This document shows, piece by piece, positions 33,039 through 42,566 of a stretch of 64,000 nucleotides of DNA (the first letter of the stretch is position 1; each line of letters starts with the position of its first letter). Made by a program: the position numbers and the translations under genes. The stretch is from Petasospora fabianii. Its lineage: Eukaryota > Ascomycota > Saccharomycetes > Phaffomycetales > Wickerhamomycetaceae. The notes below the pieces were generated by a model, which did not search any database, had not been told where the DNA came from, and saw only the letters and a program-made list of their open reading frames with translations. The stretch is taken from the NCBI GenBank assembly GCA_022641835.1, contig CP048715.1, positions 2,480,001-2,544,000 of the forward strand. The letters run 5' to 3'.

Positions 33039-33944
33039 TCAGTGCAACACGGATGCATACACTTTTGGGAATCTTTTCTCCCTGTTGAAGTGCTCACCGT
33101 TATATGTGCGAGCGAATCTATGAGCATCGAGAATAGTTACGAACTTGATCAGCCACACACTAGTCTTAGAGATGTTGTCCTTTTTCAGCGACATGATTGG
33201 TGTGTCAAACTCGTAGTCAATGTTGTAATCCCAAAGCATCTCCTCGATGGTTGTGTCCTTTACGAATGTGGGGAAGCCTCTTACCAGAACAAAAGTCTCT
33301 CTCTTTGGTTTGGACTTAAGCTCCCATGTTTCTTTATCAATTGAATGAAGTTCCTCGAGAAGCTTACTGTTGTGAATGAAGTACTTATGTTCCTCTGGAT
33401 CCACCATTTCGAGATAGAAGTTCGTGCCATTGAGCTCCTTGCCAAGTGTGTCCACCATGTATGCCGCGGCCTCATCAGCAGTGTTGAAGATCAGATAGAA
33501 GCCACCATGTGGAAGCAGCAGGTCCGGAGTTCTGGCTTGAACGGTTTTGAAATCATATTTCTTCGAAGGTAGGGCGTGGAGATCGAACAAGGAGGTTTCA
33601 GCGGAGACAAGCTTGGAGAAGTCGGAGTAGTGGAGAAGCTGGTTTCTCGTTCTGAAGAGGAGGATATTAGACATACGTGTCACGCTCTCCAGCGGGAGAA
33701 GGTCTCTTGCTGCACTGAGTGATCTTTTGTGTTCTTGGACATCGTGCTTCAATATGTCATCAACCTTGAGGGGCTTGAACTTGCGGTGTGTTGGGTGTGG
33801 TTGTTCGTTTTGAAGGTCTAGGTTCTTCTGGACAACGGCGGAACGCAGTTTTGACACGGCTGCACGCCGCGTACTGGTGATCTCTGGGTAAAAGCTCCGG
33901 ATGATATTTTTAGCCTCTTCAACCGTGACTTTCTTTGCACTCAT
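33039..33944 (-). CDS. PET54: PET54-like mitochondrial translational activator / splicing factor
   Basis: 301 aa, ATG at 33944 (MSAKKVTVEEAKNIIRSF); yeast Pet54 is 293 aa. The C-terminal third is an RRM-like fold: 'RETFVLVRGFPTFVKDTTIEEMLWDYNIDYEFDTPI...VWLIKFVTILDAHRFARTYNGEHF'. This parallels Pet54 'KSVLVWNIPTKLRSHDILNYFWFYNI...AYRFKRNYHG'. A second RRM-like part lies around 'GGFYLIFNTADEAAAYMV'. Pet54 activates COX3 mRNA translation and aids an intron of COX1. The N-terminus is weakly presequence-like. A Puf3 site in the 3' UTR supports a mitochondrial product. Assignment rests on recalled similarity only. Confidence 0.65.
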   Translation of the reverse strand: MSAKKVTVEEAKNIIRSFYPEITSTRRAAVSKLRSAVVQKNLDLQNEQPHPTHRKFKPLKVDDILKHDVQEHKRSLSAARDLLPLESVTRMSNILLFRTRNQLLHYSDFSKLVSAETSLFDLHALPSKKYDFKTVQARTPDLLLPHGGFYLIFNTADEAAAYMVDTLGKELNGTNFYLEMVDPEEHKYFIHNSKLLEELHSIDKETWELKSKPKRETFVLVRGFPTFVKDTTIEEMLWDYNIDYEFDTPIMSLKKDNISKTSVWLIKFVTILDAHRFARTYNGEHFNREKRFPKVYASVLH

Positions 33945-34394
33945 CTTGCCTTAGAGTCGCTGTTAATGACAGAGTAAAGGGTGAAGTCGAAAGAGGGCCA
34001 GTTTAGATCGCACCAAAAAACCGGAGCGGTCGCGGAAATCAGTGGATCTATGAAGTCTTATATATGGCAATAACTACGTCTTTTACTGTTCTTAAATCGC
34101 TCGATGTTCAGGATAGTTGATGCAAATTAGATTAGATAGATAGCTATATGGATGGACCATGTTGAGCGATACGTCTGCGTCTTGTATCGTTCTTGCGATG
34201 ACGTCCCATGACGTTCTTATGCAAACTTGTGTAGCAGAAAAAATGGTGTAAGCAAAGATGAGCCAAAGTAAAATGACTGTGCCAGAAATGAAGTTATTGG
34301 AAGCAGGTATACCTCTGGAGGCATCTGAATTCTTATGCAAATTATTGTTGTTGTTGTGGTTGTCGTTTGGAGGAATTGGGATTCCACATTGTCA
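33945..34394. promoter_or_regulatory. Intergenic region PET54-like promoter / NUS1 3' flank
   Basis: 450 bp. Minus-strand promoter for the PET54-like gene next to the NUS1 3' flank; TATATATGG near 34070. No gene supported. Confidence 0.45.
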
Positions 34395-35387
34395 TCATTT
34401 GCCAATGTTGATCTTACAGGTGGAGTACTTTTGTAGTGCTCTCAAGAAGATAGCATATGTGACATCTTCGTTATCTGGCTCCCAGTAAAACTCAGACAAT
34501 CTGATGTGCCATGGTGGATATCCCTGGAGGTCCAACGTTGGGGTGAAAAGGATGAGCAAATCTGGCTCCTGGCCAATAAGAGCGGTGAGTTCCTTATCAA
34601 TGAGAGACACAGTGACATCCTTATGGGAGATTTCACCTTTAGAAGCCAGTTCAGCCATAGTTTTGGTGAGCTCAACGATTGTTGGCTTACCATCCACTGA
34701 TGATAACAAACTGATCTCAATGCTTATATCAGCAAGCTTGTACTGTTCGTCATTGTCGTTGTTCAAGCCGTAGTATACCTCGTTCAGATGAGGCACTTTG
34801 ATGACAAAAGTTGGAGTGTAATTGGCACCGAAATAGTCAGTGAGCTTCTTGTAGACGGCCACACGGAGGTCCTCAACGTTACCCTTTAGAGTGCCATCGT
34901 ACTGATAGATTGAAAGGGAACTGATACCAGCAGCGACAGTCCATGTCACAAGCTCAGAAGCATCGTTCAATAAGCCGTAGTAGCCACCACCTTCCTCTTC
35001 CTCGGACTTGAAATTCAGGATAGCGGAGATACGCTTTGGCAGTTTCGACAACTTGGTCATGTCGTCTCTTATAATCTGCGGGGTCTTGGCTGGGTTGTAG
35101 GCCAAGTTAAGAAACTTGACTCTGATTTTGTTCTGTGCGTACTGGAAGAGACGAAAGATGGAGTATAACGAATACACGGAGATAAGAATGGTGTGGTAGA
35201 TGTAAAAGAGCAGACGCCCTTTGAATGTAGTGTTATCCTTGGCGATGTTAAGCTCGGGTCTTCCCCTATCAATGTGTGCATCCGCTTTCGCTTGGACGGA
35301 GTCAAGGATACTGACATCTGCGGCAGGTGGTTTCATAACCTTTTCCTTGAGAGAGGAGTTGCCGTTTACCGGCTTGGTGGCACTCAT
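34395..35387 (-). CDS. NUS1: Nus1 subunit of dehydrodolichyl diphosphate synthase (NgBR family)
   Basis: 330 aa from the ATG at 35387 (MSATKPVNGN). An N-terminal hydrophobic anchor sits at ~65-90 (FYIYHTILISVYSLYSIF). The degenerate cis-prenyltransferase fold follows: 'KLSKLPKRISAILNF', 'GLLNDASELVTWTVAAGISSLSIYQYDGTLK', 'TKTMAEL', 'EPDLLILFTPTLDLQGYPPWHIRLSEFYW'. It ends KINIGK, the position of the catalytic C-terminal motif supplied to the Rer2/Srt1 partner. It makes the dolichol precursor on the ER. It is divergent from GPI1, another ER glycosylation gene, across 387 bp. Confidence 0.93.
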   Translation of the reverse strand: MSATKPVNGNSSLKEKVMKPPAADVSILDSVQAKADAHIDRGRPELNIAKDNTTFKGRLLFYIYHTILISVYSLYSIFRLFQYAQNKIRVKFLNLAYNPAKTPQIIRDDMTKLSKLPKRISAILNFKSEEEEGGGYYGLLNDASELVTWTVAAGISSLSIYQYDGTLKGNVEDLRVAVYKKLTDYFGANYTPTFVIKVPHLNEVYYGLNNDNDEQYKLADISIEISLLSSVDGKPTIVELTKTMAELASKGEISHKDVTVSLIDKELTALIGQEPDLLILFTPTLDLQGYPPWHIRLSEFYWEPDNEDVTYAIFLRALQKYSTCKINIGK

Positions 35388-35774
35388 AATGACTTCAGGG
35401 GTTCGAAGGAAGGGAAGCCGGTGTTGTAAACGGGTATGGTGCGCCTGATAAGGGGACAATGGAGATTGCTATCAAGCAGTACTGACTGAAATATCGGGAT
35501 AAGATTATGTGACAGCGAATTATGCCAATTAAAGTCCAGTTCACGCGTTCCTGGAACTTGTTAGAAGATTAGAGCAAGATCGGAGACGTGTCTTTCGTAG
35601 CTATTTTTCGATGAGGCAGCAGAAAAACCAAACGAGATCGCGAAGTCGCGATACCCAAGTCGCGATACCCAGATGGTTAGCGCAACACTACGTCTCCAAG
35701 TTAGCTTTCCCAGCTGGACTTTTGGACCACTACTCCACGCTCACTTGACTTTGATTTGTGTAATCAATCCTCTG
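35388..35774. promoter_or_regulatory. Divergent promoter region NUS1 / GPI1
   Basis: 387 bp between two ER glycosylation genes. Includes the tandem 14-bp TCGCGA-containing repeat at 35645-35672 and an upstream ATG at 35673 in frame with GPI1. Confidence 0.5.
35645..35672 (+). repeat. Tandem 14-bp repeat containing TCGCGA
   Basis: Two copies of GTCGCGATACCCA(A/G), at 35645-35658 and 35659-35672, preceded by a partial copy GATCGCGAA. TCGCGA is self-complementary. It sits about 100 bp before the preferred GPI1 start. Confidence 0.7.
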
Positions 35775-37664
35775 ATGAAACACGTATTCTGGCCGGTGGA
35801 TCTGGTTCACGTCGACACGCACCCGGTCGGCAATGCGCTCGTGCTAGGGGTGCGTCTGGAGCATTCGGCCATTGTCGTGATCAACGTTGTCACGTACCAT
35901 GAGCCACAACAGCTCATTGATCTTGGTGTTCTTAGGCACAAGACACGTGGAAGTTTGGAACTGGCGAATACAGAATCCTCAGTATCCATTGTGGGATACT
36001 TTGGTGAAATTCCTGAGGAGCTGCGAACTGATGAGCTGCTCGAGTTTACCATCGATCACGGCATCATCACCACAGATTCTAGAATGACCGTGCTCTTCGA
36101 CCCACCACCACCTAATTCCATGCAGTTCTACACATTACTACCCATATCAATATCCCTCACGCCATCAAAAAGATCATCTCCGAAGACGGACTCATTCATG
36201 AAGCTGATAAAGGAACACACACCCGGTCCCCCTCTTGACCCATGTGAAGAATTGCTCTCCTTATCCATCGACACGCTCAATACCTGTTGGACTGAAAGAC
36301 AGAAGCTTGTCAGAGACATTCCTGGGATAGAGAAGCACTGGGAAGCCGCATCAATTCTTTCTCCATTCCGTCAACTTGTCAGCACAATAAAATCGTCATT
36401 TATGCAACTGTACTTACCATTCGTTTTGAGGCCATTGACCTCGGTACTTTTGTATTTAATCATTGCGGCTCGCCATGTTTGCCTTATTCTCATCAGCCTT
36501 CTCAACAAGAGGCTCTCACAGGACCTTCCTAGTCTCATCGAAATCTCTGCCACAGCCCAGCAAATCGATCTCAGGCTCCAACAATTCTGCTACTTTCCGA
36601 TCCAATACCTTCGCACTACACGTCTTGCAAGCCTTTCACATGAGGGTGCCATGCTCCTCCCCAAGGACCAATACCCAGAATATATTAGATTTTACAACAC
36701 ACTATGGCTCATTGTGAATGACTTGACCATCGGATTAATGGTACGAGCAATTCTTCTTGAGCATCAAACAACCATTTCAAGTTTCATTGACAAGTTCGTC
36801 GTCCAAAGACTCCTCAGCTCTGAGATGGACAACATCTCTGTGTGGTTGATGAACTCACCAGGTGGTATCAAGCTTAACAACGAGCTTTCGATGTTCATGA
36901 GTGATCTATTCAGATGGATTTTGGAGTTCTGGAGAGTGTTCATGATTGGTCCAATTGCCCCACACTATGACACTATCATCAATATCATCGGACTAAGCTC
37001 TATTTTTGGTGCAACCTTTTCAGTTGCCCTCTTCTCAGACTTCCTCTCTGTGATCACATTCCACATTTACTGCTTCTACATCGCGTCAGCCAAGATTTAC
37101 CACTGGCAGCTAGACATCATGTATAGCTTATTCCAGCTCTTCTGTGGTAAGAAGAGAAACGTGCTCAGAGACCGTGTCGATTCTAATGACTATGAGGTTG
37201 ACCAGCTACTTATGGGTACACTCCTCTTCACAGTTAATGTCTTCCTTCTACCAACGGTTCTTGCATTCTACGTTATGTTCTCCTTCACGGAGCTTATCAT
37301 CATAATGATCACTGGGTCCTTAGAGATTCTCATGACACTGTTCAATCATTTCCCATTGTTCGTTACCCTGCTGAGAATCAAGAATTACAAGAGACTTCCA
37401 GGAGGAATCAGATTCTCTACTGATAAAGGAATGGTGCGCGTCCACATCAAGGCGCTTACATTGTCTGAGGTGTTTGCTCCTTTCACAAATGTGTTACAAA
37501 GCGCCAAATCATCTTATCTCAGTGCTTCTACTTTCAAGGGAATATTGACGGGTTATGCCGTTCAAGTGGAGAGAAGGAAGCTATACAAACTGTTGTACTC
37601 AGCCTTACCTTCTACAAGGATGTCAACAGCGGATCTGTTGGAACAGATTAAACGAATTCTGTAA
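35775..37664 (+). CDS. GPI1: Gpi1 (PIG-Q), subunit of GPI-N-acetylglucosaminyltransferase
   Basis: 629 aa from the ATG at 35775 (MKHVFWPVDLVHVD), which lines up with the yeast Gpi1 start (M-x-x-x-FWP). An in-frame ATG at 35673 would add 34 residues without family support. The N-terminal half is soluble ('NTCWTERQKLVRDIPGIEKHWE'). The C-terminal half is strongly hydrophobic with several membrane spans, including 'MGTLLFTVNVFLLPTVLAFYVMF' and 'HFPLFVTLLRIKNYKRLPGGI', the conserved PIG-Q block. It stabilises the complex that makes GlcNAc-PI, the first step of GPI-anchor synthesis at the ER. Confidence 0.93.
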   Translation: MKHVFWPVDLVHVDTHPVGNALVLGVRLEHSAIVVINVVTYHEPQQLIDLGVLRHKTRGSLELANTESSVSIVGYFGEIPEELRTDELLEFTIDHGIITTDSRMTVLFDPPPPNSMQFYTLLPISISLTPSKRSSPKTDSFMKLIKEHTPGPPLDPCEELLSLSIDTLNTCWTERQKLVRDIPGIEKHWEAASILSPFRQLVSTIKSSFMQLYLPFVLRPLTSVLLYLIIAARHVCLILISLLNKRLSQDLPSLIEISATAQQIDLRLQQFCYFPIQYLRTTRLASLSHEGAMLLPKDQYPEYIRFYNTLWLIVNDLTIGLMVRAILLEHQTTISSFIDKFVVQRLLSSEMDNISVWLMNSPGGIKLNNELSMFMSDLFRWILEFWRVFMIGPIAPHYDTIINIIGLSSIFGATFSVALFSDFLSVITFHIYCFYIASAKIYHWQLDIMYSLFQLFCGKKRNVLRDRVDSNDYEVDQLLMGTLLFTVNVFLLPTVLAFYVMFSFTELIIIMITGSLEILMTLFNHFPLFVTLLRIKNYKRLPGGIRFSTDKGMVRVHIKALTLSEVFAPFTNVLQSAKSSYLSASTFKGILTGYAVQVERRKLYKLLYSALPSTRMSTADLLEQIKRIL

Positions 37665-37757
37665 TGAACAAGTGCCTAATGAATACGAGCATACAAACAC
37701 CAGCTCATGTAATCACACCCTGTTGAAGCAATAATCTGACAATAGCAGTGTTTGGCA

Positions 37758-39782
37758 TCAAACAGCAAAACTTTCAATGTGATATCTTAGGCCACCATCA
37801 ACAGCCCATCTCTCCGTATGATCTACCAGTCCAGCCGGTCCTGCCGTCACGACCCAGATCTTACTCTTATCGACATTCTCACCATGGTGCTCGGACTCTC
37901 TACAACAAACAGTTTCGCCATTCTGAGTAACTTGTGGACCCACACACTGGGACTGAACACACCAGTTGTAGTGCTCGGCACCCAAGTTTGGACGTCCATA
38001 GAAGATGTTGACTCCCCTAGGGATCTTGATGCGCTTGAAGGCTTCGGCATCGACGTCTTCAGGTTGCACCACTGTGATGTTTGATGGTTTCGAATTGGTG
38101 TTATCGTGTGATTGATGCGATGCAAACCCACATGGGTCGTCTCTAGAGTGCGTGTGGTCATGGTGTCGTAGCGATTCCGATTTACGTGGCGTTGTGAAGC
38201 GTGACATTGGATCAACGTATGGGATTGGGCTCTTTGGTCTTTCGGCAGGGATCGCTACACCAGCGGAGGACCTGGATAAGGATGCGTCAGTGTGCTTGTG
38301 AGCAGTCTTATATGACTTGCCGATAGTGGTGAAGTCAATCTCATCATCCTGCTGGGTAGAGCCGTAGTCGACTCTCTGCAGTTGATTTTCACGGTCATCC
38401 TCGTAATAATCAATGAAAATTTCGTCCTCACGGACATCACCAGTGATATAACATTCGATACCTTGGAGACCTCTGAAATTGTTCAAAAGGTTCAGATCCA
38501 TGATGTCCTTAGAGACCCAAATCAAACGAACAGCAATACCGTTGTAGTTTAAGATCCTCATTAAGGGGATACCGAGGGAGATACCACTACCGCCCACAAC
38601 GATGAAAACGCGCTCAGCGTCAATATTGTAGCGCATTGGTGATCCCAGAAGTGATGTCTGCGCTGGTTCGAACATGCGACGGAATGGGGATGCCTCCTTC
38701 ATGAAAGAAAGCTGTGGCTCAAACGAGCCGGTGATGTAATAGTCACGGTTGGTCTTGAGCGGGAAGTTGCCTCTTCTGACGATGAGCTTCACAGCCTTGT
38801 CATTAGGCAATGATGCGATGGTGTATGGATGGGCAAGTGGGACAAGCTTGTAGAAGAAATCCTTGAGGAATGGGTTCTTGTTGTTGATTCTGACGTGAGC
38901 TCCTGGTAACGATGACTTCTTCTTTAAGGCGGAGGTTGGAAACTCAATGAGAGCCAGTGTCGGAGAGATGGACCGAACCGATATCCTGGTCTTTGTGCTC
39001 AACCAAAGACGATAAATAATCTGATAAATAAGAATGAGAAGGTTGAGGACCGTAAATGTTCTGATATTTGGTCTCGCGTGGAAATGCAATGCAATCACGG
39101 AGACCCATGTCATAATGTAATGCGAGATATAGAAGACATTGAATGCTTTTCTTCTAATCTTGGGAAGGGAAGTTATTCCAAGAATGGAGAATGCGATCAT
39201 CGCGATAACACCATAGAAGTTAGCTGGCTTCATGATCTTCATCATTGTGTCCAAACGGTAGAAAGACCAAATGTAAAGCGCTGTATGAAGTGCACCTTCG
39301 ATGACCACAATTCGTGAAAGCCATTTATGGATAGGCAAGACAGAGAGATAAAGTGTTCGTGGCAGCGGAGAAGGTCTTAATGTGAGCAACAGAAGTGCTG
39401 GAAGACATGCACATGAGGTTCTCCCCAGCCTTTTCGTGATGAACATGAGGTCATTGTACGTGTCTGCATAATTGACAAGGATGCTAAAGATGGTCCAAAC
39501 GGTGATGATCTTGGCCGTAGACGCATGGTTGACAATAGCATGGAACTTTGATGATCTATTGTGACGTGGATTGCTCTTAGCGTGACGAGCGTTCAAGTAA
39601 TCAATGAGGGCGTTCCAGGCAGGCACACCGAGAACCATAGCAAGCGATCCATAGAGCGTGTAACGGCCCCACATGCTCGTAACAAAGAGCCGAAGTCTCT
39701 TATACTCGATGGGTATCACATCGATCCATCTCGGAGATCGTAGATATGATGTGAAGTTCTGAGGGTTGTAGTGGACGGACAT
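37758..39782 (-). CDS. AIM14: Aim14/Yno1-type ferric-reductase-like NADPH oxidase
   Basis: 674 aa, ATG at 39782 (MSVHYNPQNF); yeast Aim14 is 570 aa. Membrane part (~40-280): 'KRLGRTSCACLPALLLLTLRP', 'LPIHKWLSRIVVIEGALHTALYIW' and 'NVFYISHYIMTWVSVIALHFHARP' contain the haem-ligand-type histidines. Then an FAD-binding stretch HPYTIASL, an NADPH-binding VVGGSGISLGIPL, and a C-terminal nucleotide-site end ('WVVTAGPAGLV'). A long acidic, Ser-rich, probably disordered insert (~residues 470-590) precedes the last part. Yno1 makes superoxide at the ER and acts on actin. The text matches Aim14 better than the Fre reductases. Confidence 0.88.
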   Translation of the reverse strand: MSVHYNPQNFTSYLRSPRWIDVIPIEYKRLRLFVTSMWGRYTLYGSLAMVLGVPAWNALIDYLNARHAKSNPRHNRSSKFHAIVNHASTAKIITVWTIFSILVNYADTYNDLMFITKRLGRTSCACLPALLLLTLRPSPLPRTLYLSVLPIHKWLSRIVVIEGALHTALYIWSFYRLDTMMKIMKPANFYGVIAMIAFSILGITSLPKIRRKAFNVFYISHYIMTWVSVIALHFHARPNIRTFTVLNLLILIYQIIYRLWLSTKTRISVRSISPTLALIEFPTSALKKKSSLPGAHVRINNKNPFLKDFFYKLVPLAHPYTIASLPNDKAVKLIVRRGNFPLKTNRDYYITGSFEPQLSFMKEASPFRRMFEPAQTSLLGSPMRYNIDAERVFIVVGGSGISLGIPLMRILNYNGIAVRLIWVSKDIMDLNLLNNFRGLQGIECYITGDVREDEIFIDYYEDDRENQLQRVDYGSTQQDDEIDFTTIGKSYKTAHKHTDASLSRSSAGVAIPAERPKSPIPYVDPMSRFTTPRKSESLRHHDHTHSRDDPCGFASHQSHDNTNSKPSNITVVQPEDVDAEAFKRIKIPRGVNIFYGRPNLGAEHYNWCVQSQCVGPQVTQNGETVCCRESEHHGENVDKSKIWVVTAGPAGLVDHTERWAVDGGLRYHIESFAV

Positions 39783-40565
39783 GATCTCAAAAGTTTGGTA
39801 AGAATGGGTTGTTCAACAATCCTTGAGGGTGTGGTTGCAGTGGTGGCTGAATTGCGAAGATGTACAAGAGCAAGCAGCGGGTATTTGTAGCTGATCAAAG
39901 AGGCCGTGATGTGTGCGTGGGGGGCTTATGGCTTTACAGACTAAACACCGTTGTGGAAGAGTCGTTAAAGTGCCGAGAAGTTGAGTTGAGGTGATAGATA
40001 GACAGGCGCAGCGCACAAGACACACGTGGTAGATTATGATCCTGCGCCTCGCTGGTGCGTTAACTATAATGCAAGCAAGGTGTAAGTAGTTATTATAACT
40101 CTCTTTTTAAAAGATGGAGTGGCGTTGACCGATGAAAGGAGGGCTGTATCGTGGCTTCAGATTCCCTTTTTGAGTGGCAACTCCGACCCGCAGACGCATC
40201 TCGGCTTGACTTATCTATTTGATCAGCTTGTGCGCGAAACGCCGCTTGCGGCCTTTTGCAAAGGATCATAGGGCTTTCATACACACGTGATTACATACAG
40301 GGCAGTTAAAGGCGCGGGGCAATTTGCTTACAGAAACACCCGAACATTTCCACATGCGCGCGCCCCAACCGCTCACATTCTGGGTGACAAGATTGGCGCG
40401 AACGGTAGGGCCACTGTATGGGAAATCGTCAGCCAAACAATTTTTTCAGCAGTCTCAGAGGAGCTGGGCAGCGAGCGGTGGTTCGCGACTCTGAAATATT
40501 TGTCTTCATCTTCACCACAAGCTATCAAGCACATTAGGTATAAGGCCATCAAACCAGAGTACATC
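39783..40565. promoter_or_regulatory. Divergent promoter region AIM14 / RPS0
   Basis: 783 bp. The RPS0 side carries a Rap1-like site at 40336-40349 and a T-tract near 40440. I see nothing else I can name and no gene. Confidence 0.5.
40336..40349 (+). promoter_or_regulatory. Rap1-like ribosomal-protein promoter element
   Basis: ACACCCGAACATTT, close to the yeast UASrpg/Rap1 consensus ACACCCATACATTT. It is 217 bp upstream of the RPS0 ATG and followed by a T-rich stretch, the usual ribosomal-protein gene layout. Confidence 0.55.
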
Positions 40566-41761
40566 ATGTCTTTGCCAGCCTCTTTCGACCTTACTCCAAA
40601 GGACGCCGAGTTGCTCTTGTCTGCCAACGTCCACTTGGGTTCCAAGAACGTTCAGGTATGTCCACAATGAACCACGATATTGAATGCAAATGTGACGACC
40701 CACCAGGCACCAGATACCGAAGCACACACACCAAAAGCTCATGAGCGCACAGAGAACGCCTAAGCTTTACTGCTCATCATACAGATGAGCTTTACAACAC
40801 AACAAATGCCGTGGAGCTTTCAGTGCTCCAACATGTGTCCATTTTAGCTGATCTGATCCACATCGAAGAATTTTACTGGAGCCAGTGCAGTATAGGCACA
40901 CCCTCTCTCCGCCAACAAGACTGGCCATATGGCTTGCAAAACACCGTGCAGAGCCAGATGCTAGAACTTCGTTGCACACAGCCTACTCATCACATTTGCA
41001 TCATATCAACTCTTCAGCCAGAAAACCAGCTTACTAACAAAACCCTACAGGTTCACAACGAGCCATACGTCTACAAGACCAGACCAGACGGTGTTAACGT
41101 CATTAACATCGGTAAGACCTGGGAGAAGATTGTCTTGGCCGCTAGAGTTATTGCTGCTATCCCAAACCCAGCTGATGTTGTCTGTGTTTCCTCCAGAACT
41201 TTCGGTCAGAGAGCCGTCCTCAAGTTCGCCGCCCACACTGGTGCTACCGCCATTGCCGGTCGTTTCACCCCAGGTAACTTCACCAACTACATCACCCGTT
41301 CTTTCAAGGAGCCAAGATTGATCATTGTTACCGACCCAAGAACAGATGCTCAGGCCATCAAGGAGTCTTCTTACGTCAACATCCCAGTCATTGCTTTGTC
41401 TGACTTGGACTCCCCATCTGAGTTCGTCGATGTTGCTATCCCAACCAACAACAAGGGTAAGCACGCTATCGGTTTGATCTGGTACTTGCTCGCCAGAGAG
41501 GTCCTCAGACTTAGAGGTTCCCTTCCAAACAGAGAGGAGGAGTGGAGCATCATGCCAGATTTGTACTTCTACAGAGACCCAGAAGAGGCTGAGCCAACCG
41601 CTGAGGCCGAGGAGGAGGCCACTGAGGAGGTTGCTGAGGAGGCTCAGGACTGGGCTGCTCAGCCAGCTGATGCCGACTGGGCTGCTGAGGCTGCTGAGGC
41701 TGCTACCGACGACTGGGCTGCTGCTTCTGAGCAGCCAGCTGAGGCCGCTGCCGCTTGGTAA
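40566..41761 (+). CDS. RPS0: 40S ribosomal protein uS2 (Rps0), two exons
   Basis: Joined exons 40566-40655 and 41051-41761 give 266 aa. The intron (40656-41050, 395 nt) has donor GTATGT, branch TACTAAC at 41032-41038 and acceptor CTACAG. It interrupts after SKNVQ, where the yeast RPS0 genes also have an intron as I recall. Protein landmarks: '[15 protein letters not shown]', '[16 protein letters not shown]', '[16 protein letters not shown]', '[17 protein letters not shown]', and the acidic Trp-repeat tail '[13 protein letters not shown]'. It assembles in the 40S head-body region. Codon use is strongly biased (CCA, GCC, AAG), as expected for a highly expressed gene. Confidence 0.98.
40656..41050 (+). 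other. Intron of RPS0
   Basis: 395 nt, phase 0, GTATGT donor, TACTAAC branch, 12 nt from branch to acceptor. It is the longest intron here. I looked for box C/D or H/ACA features and found none convincing. Confidence 0.95.
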
Positions 41762-42074
41762 TTAAGTTGATTTCTCTTGTACCCTTATCTCTCAAAAAAA
41801 GCACCGTTCTGAAATCTAATGTAAAATGTATTGTTCGACGATGACGTAGCACACATTTTTGTGCCCCATTGAGGTATGTGGCCTGTGCCCCTTCCCCCAT
41901 CCTCTTCTGTAATCCTTAGCCCAGCCCCGTGAACGCGTTGGTGCTTAAGGCATAAAATTTTCCGCGAATGCTAGGCTCTGGGTCTCGATCTAAAAAACGT
42001 TGAAGTTGTCCCACAAGTCGAAAGTCAACTGTGGTGAGCCCTCTTCCTCCTGCTGTACACCACTACTACACAAC
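41762..42074. other. Intergenic region RPS0 / RSM27
   Basis: 313 bp, tandem orientation. RPS0 3' flank with an A-run near 41795, then the RSM27 promoter with TTTTCCGCGAA near 41960. No gene seen. Confidence 0.5.
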
Positions 42075-42404
42075 ATGTCCGGTGTCCCATCCAAGGCTAG
42101 GCTTCTACAGCTGGCACAGGTGCAGGCCAAGATCTTCAACCAGGTCTTCAACCCAACTGGCGAGCGCACAGGTGCCAAGTACCTCAAGCAAAAGCTCAAA
42201 GGAGACGTGATCAAGTCCTACTACGGTCCAACCGAGTTCATCACCACTAAGCAGCTGAATGCCAAGTTCCCAATGTACAAGTTTGTCGATCCAGAGGAGG
42301 AGTACAGACTTGACATCCTCGCCTCCAGAAAGAGAAGAGGTAAGGGTGCTCCAGCCAAGAAGAGAGAGGCACCATCTGCCGATTCTAAGAAGAAGAAGAA
42401 ATAA
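42075..42404 (+). CDS. RSM27: Mitochondrial 37S ribosomal protein mS33 (Rsm27)
   Basis: 109 aa from the ATG at 42075 (MSGVPSKARLLQLAQVQ); yeast Rsm27 is 110 aa. Landmarks of the S27/S33 family: 'KARLLQLAQVQAKIFNQVFNPTGERTG', 'YLKQKLKGDVIKSYYG', 'DPEEEYRLDILASRKRRGKGAPAKK'. The Lys-rich tail ends KKKKK. A Puf3 site lies 77 nt after the stop. It is convergent with HSV2. Confidence 0.93.
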   Translation: MSGVPSKARLLQLAQVQAKIFNQVFNPTGERTGAKYLKQKLKGDVIKSYYGPTEFITTKQLNAKFPMYKFVDPEEEYRLDILASRKRRGKGAPAKKREAPSADSKKKKK

Positions 42405-42480
42405 ACTGGTGATTCACAAGGGTGAGGCACAGGTCTGCCTACGATGACGATGTTTCTTTTGCATATCCGTTTCATGAGCT

Positions 42481-42488
42481 TGTATATA
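42481..42488 (+). promoter_or_regulatory. Puf3 binding site TGTATATA in RSM27 3' UTR
   Basis: Exact UGUA[A/C/U]AUA match, 77 nt after the RSM27 stop codon. Confidence 0.65.
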
Positions 42489-42566
42489 GCAACCACATTA
42501 ATGACTTTATATTAGAACAAGATAACTTGTAGTGAGTATGTTGAGAAGCGTGTGATCTGTCTCTTT

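Noticed and set aside
34395-34412. Nus1 C-terminus with N-I-G where human NgBR has R-x-G
   Set aside because: As I recall, S. cerevisiae Nus1 ends KVNVGK, so Asn at this place is normal for yeasts and not a loss.
40656-41050. Possible snoRNA inside the RPS0 intron
   Set aside because: CTGA words and one GTGACGA are present, but spacing and guide regions do not form a box C/D RNA, and no H/ACA hairpins were seen.
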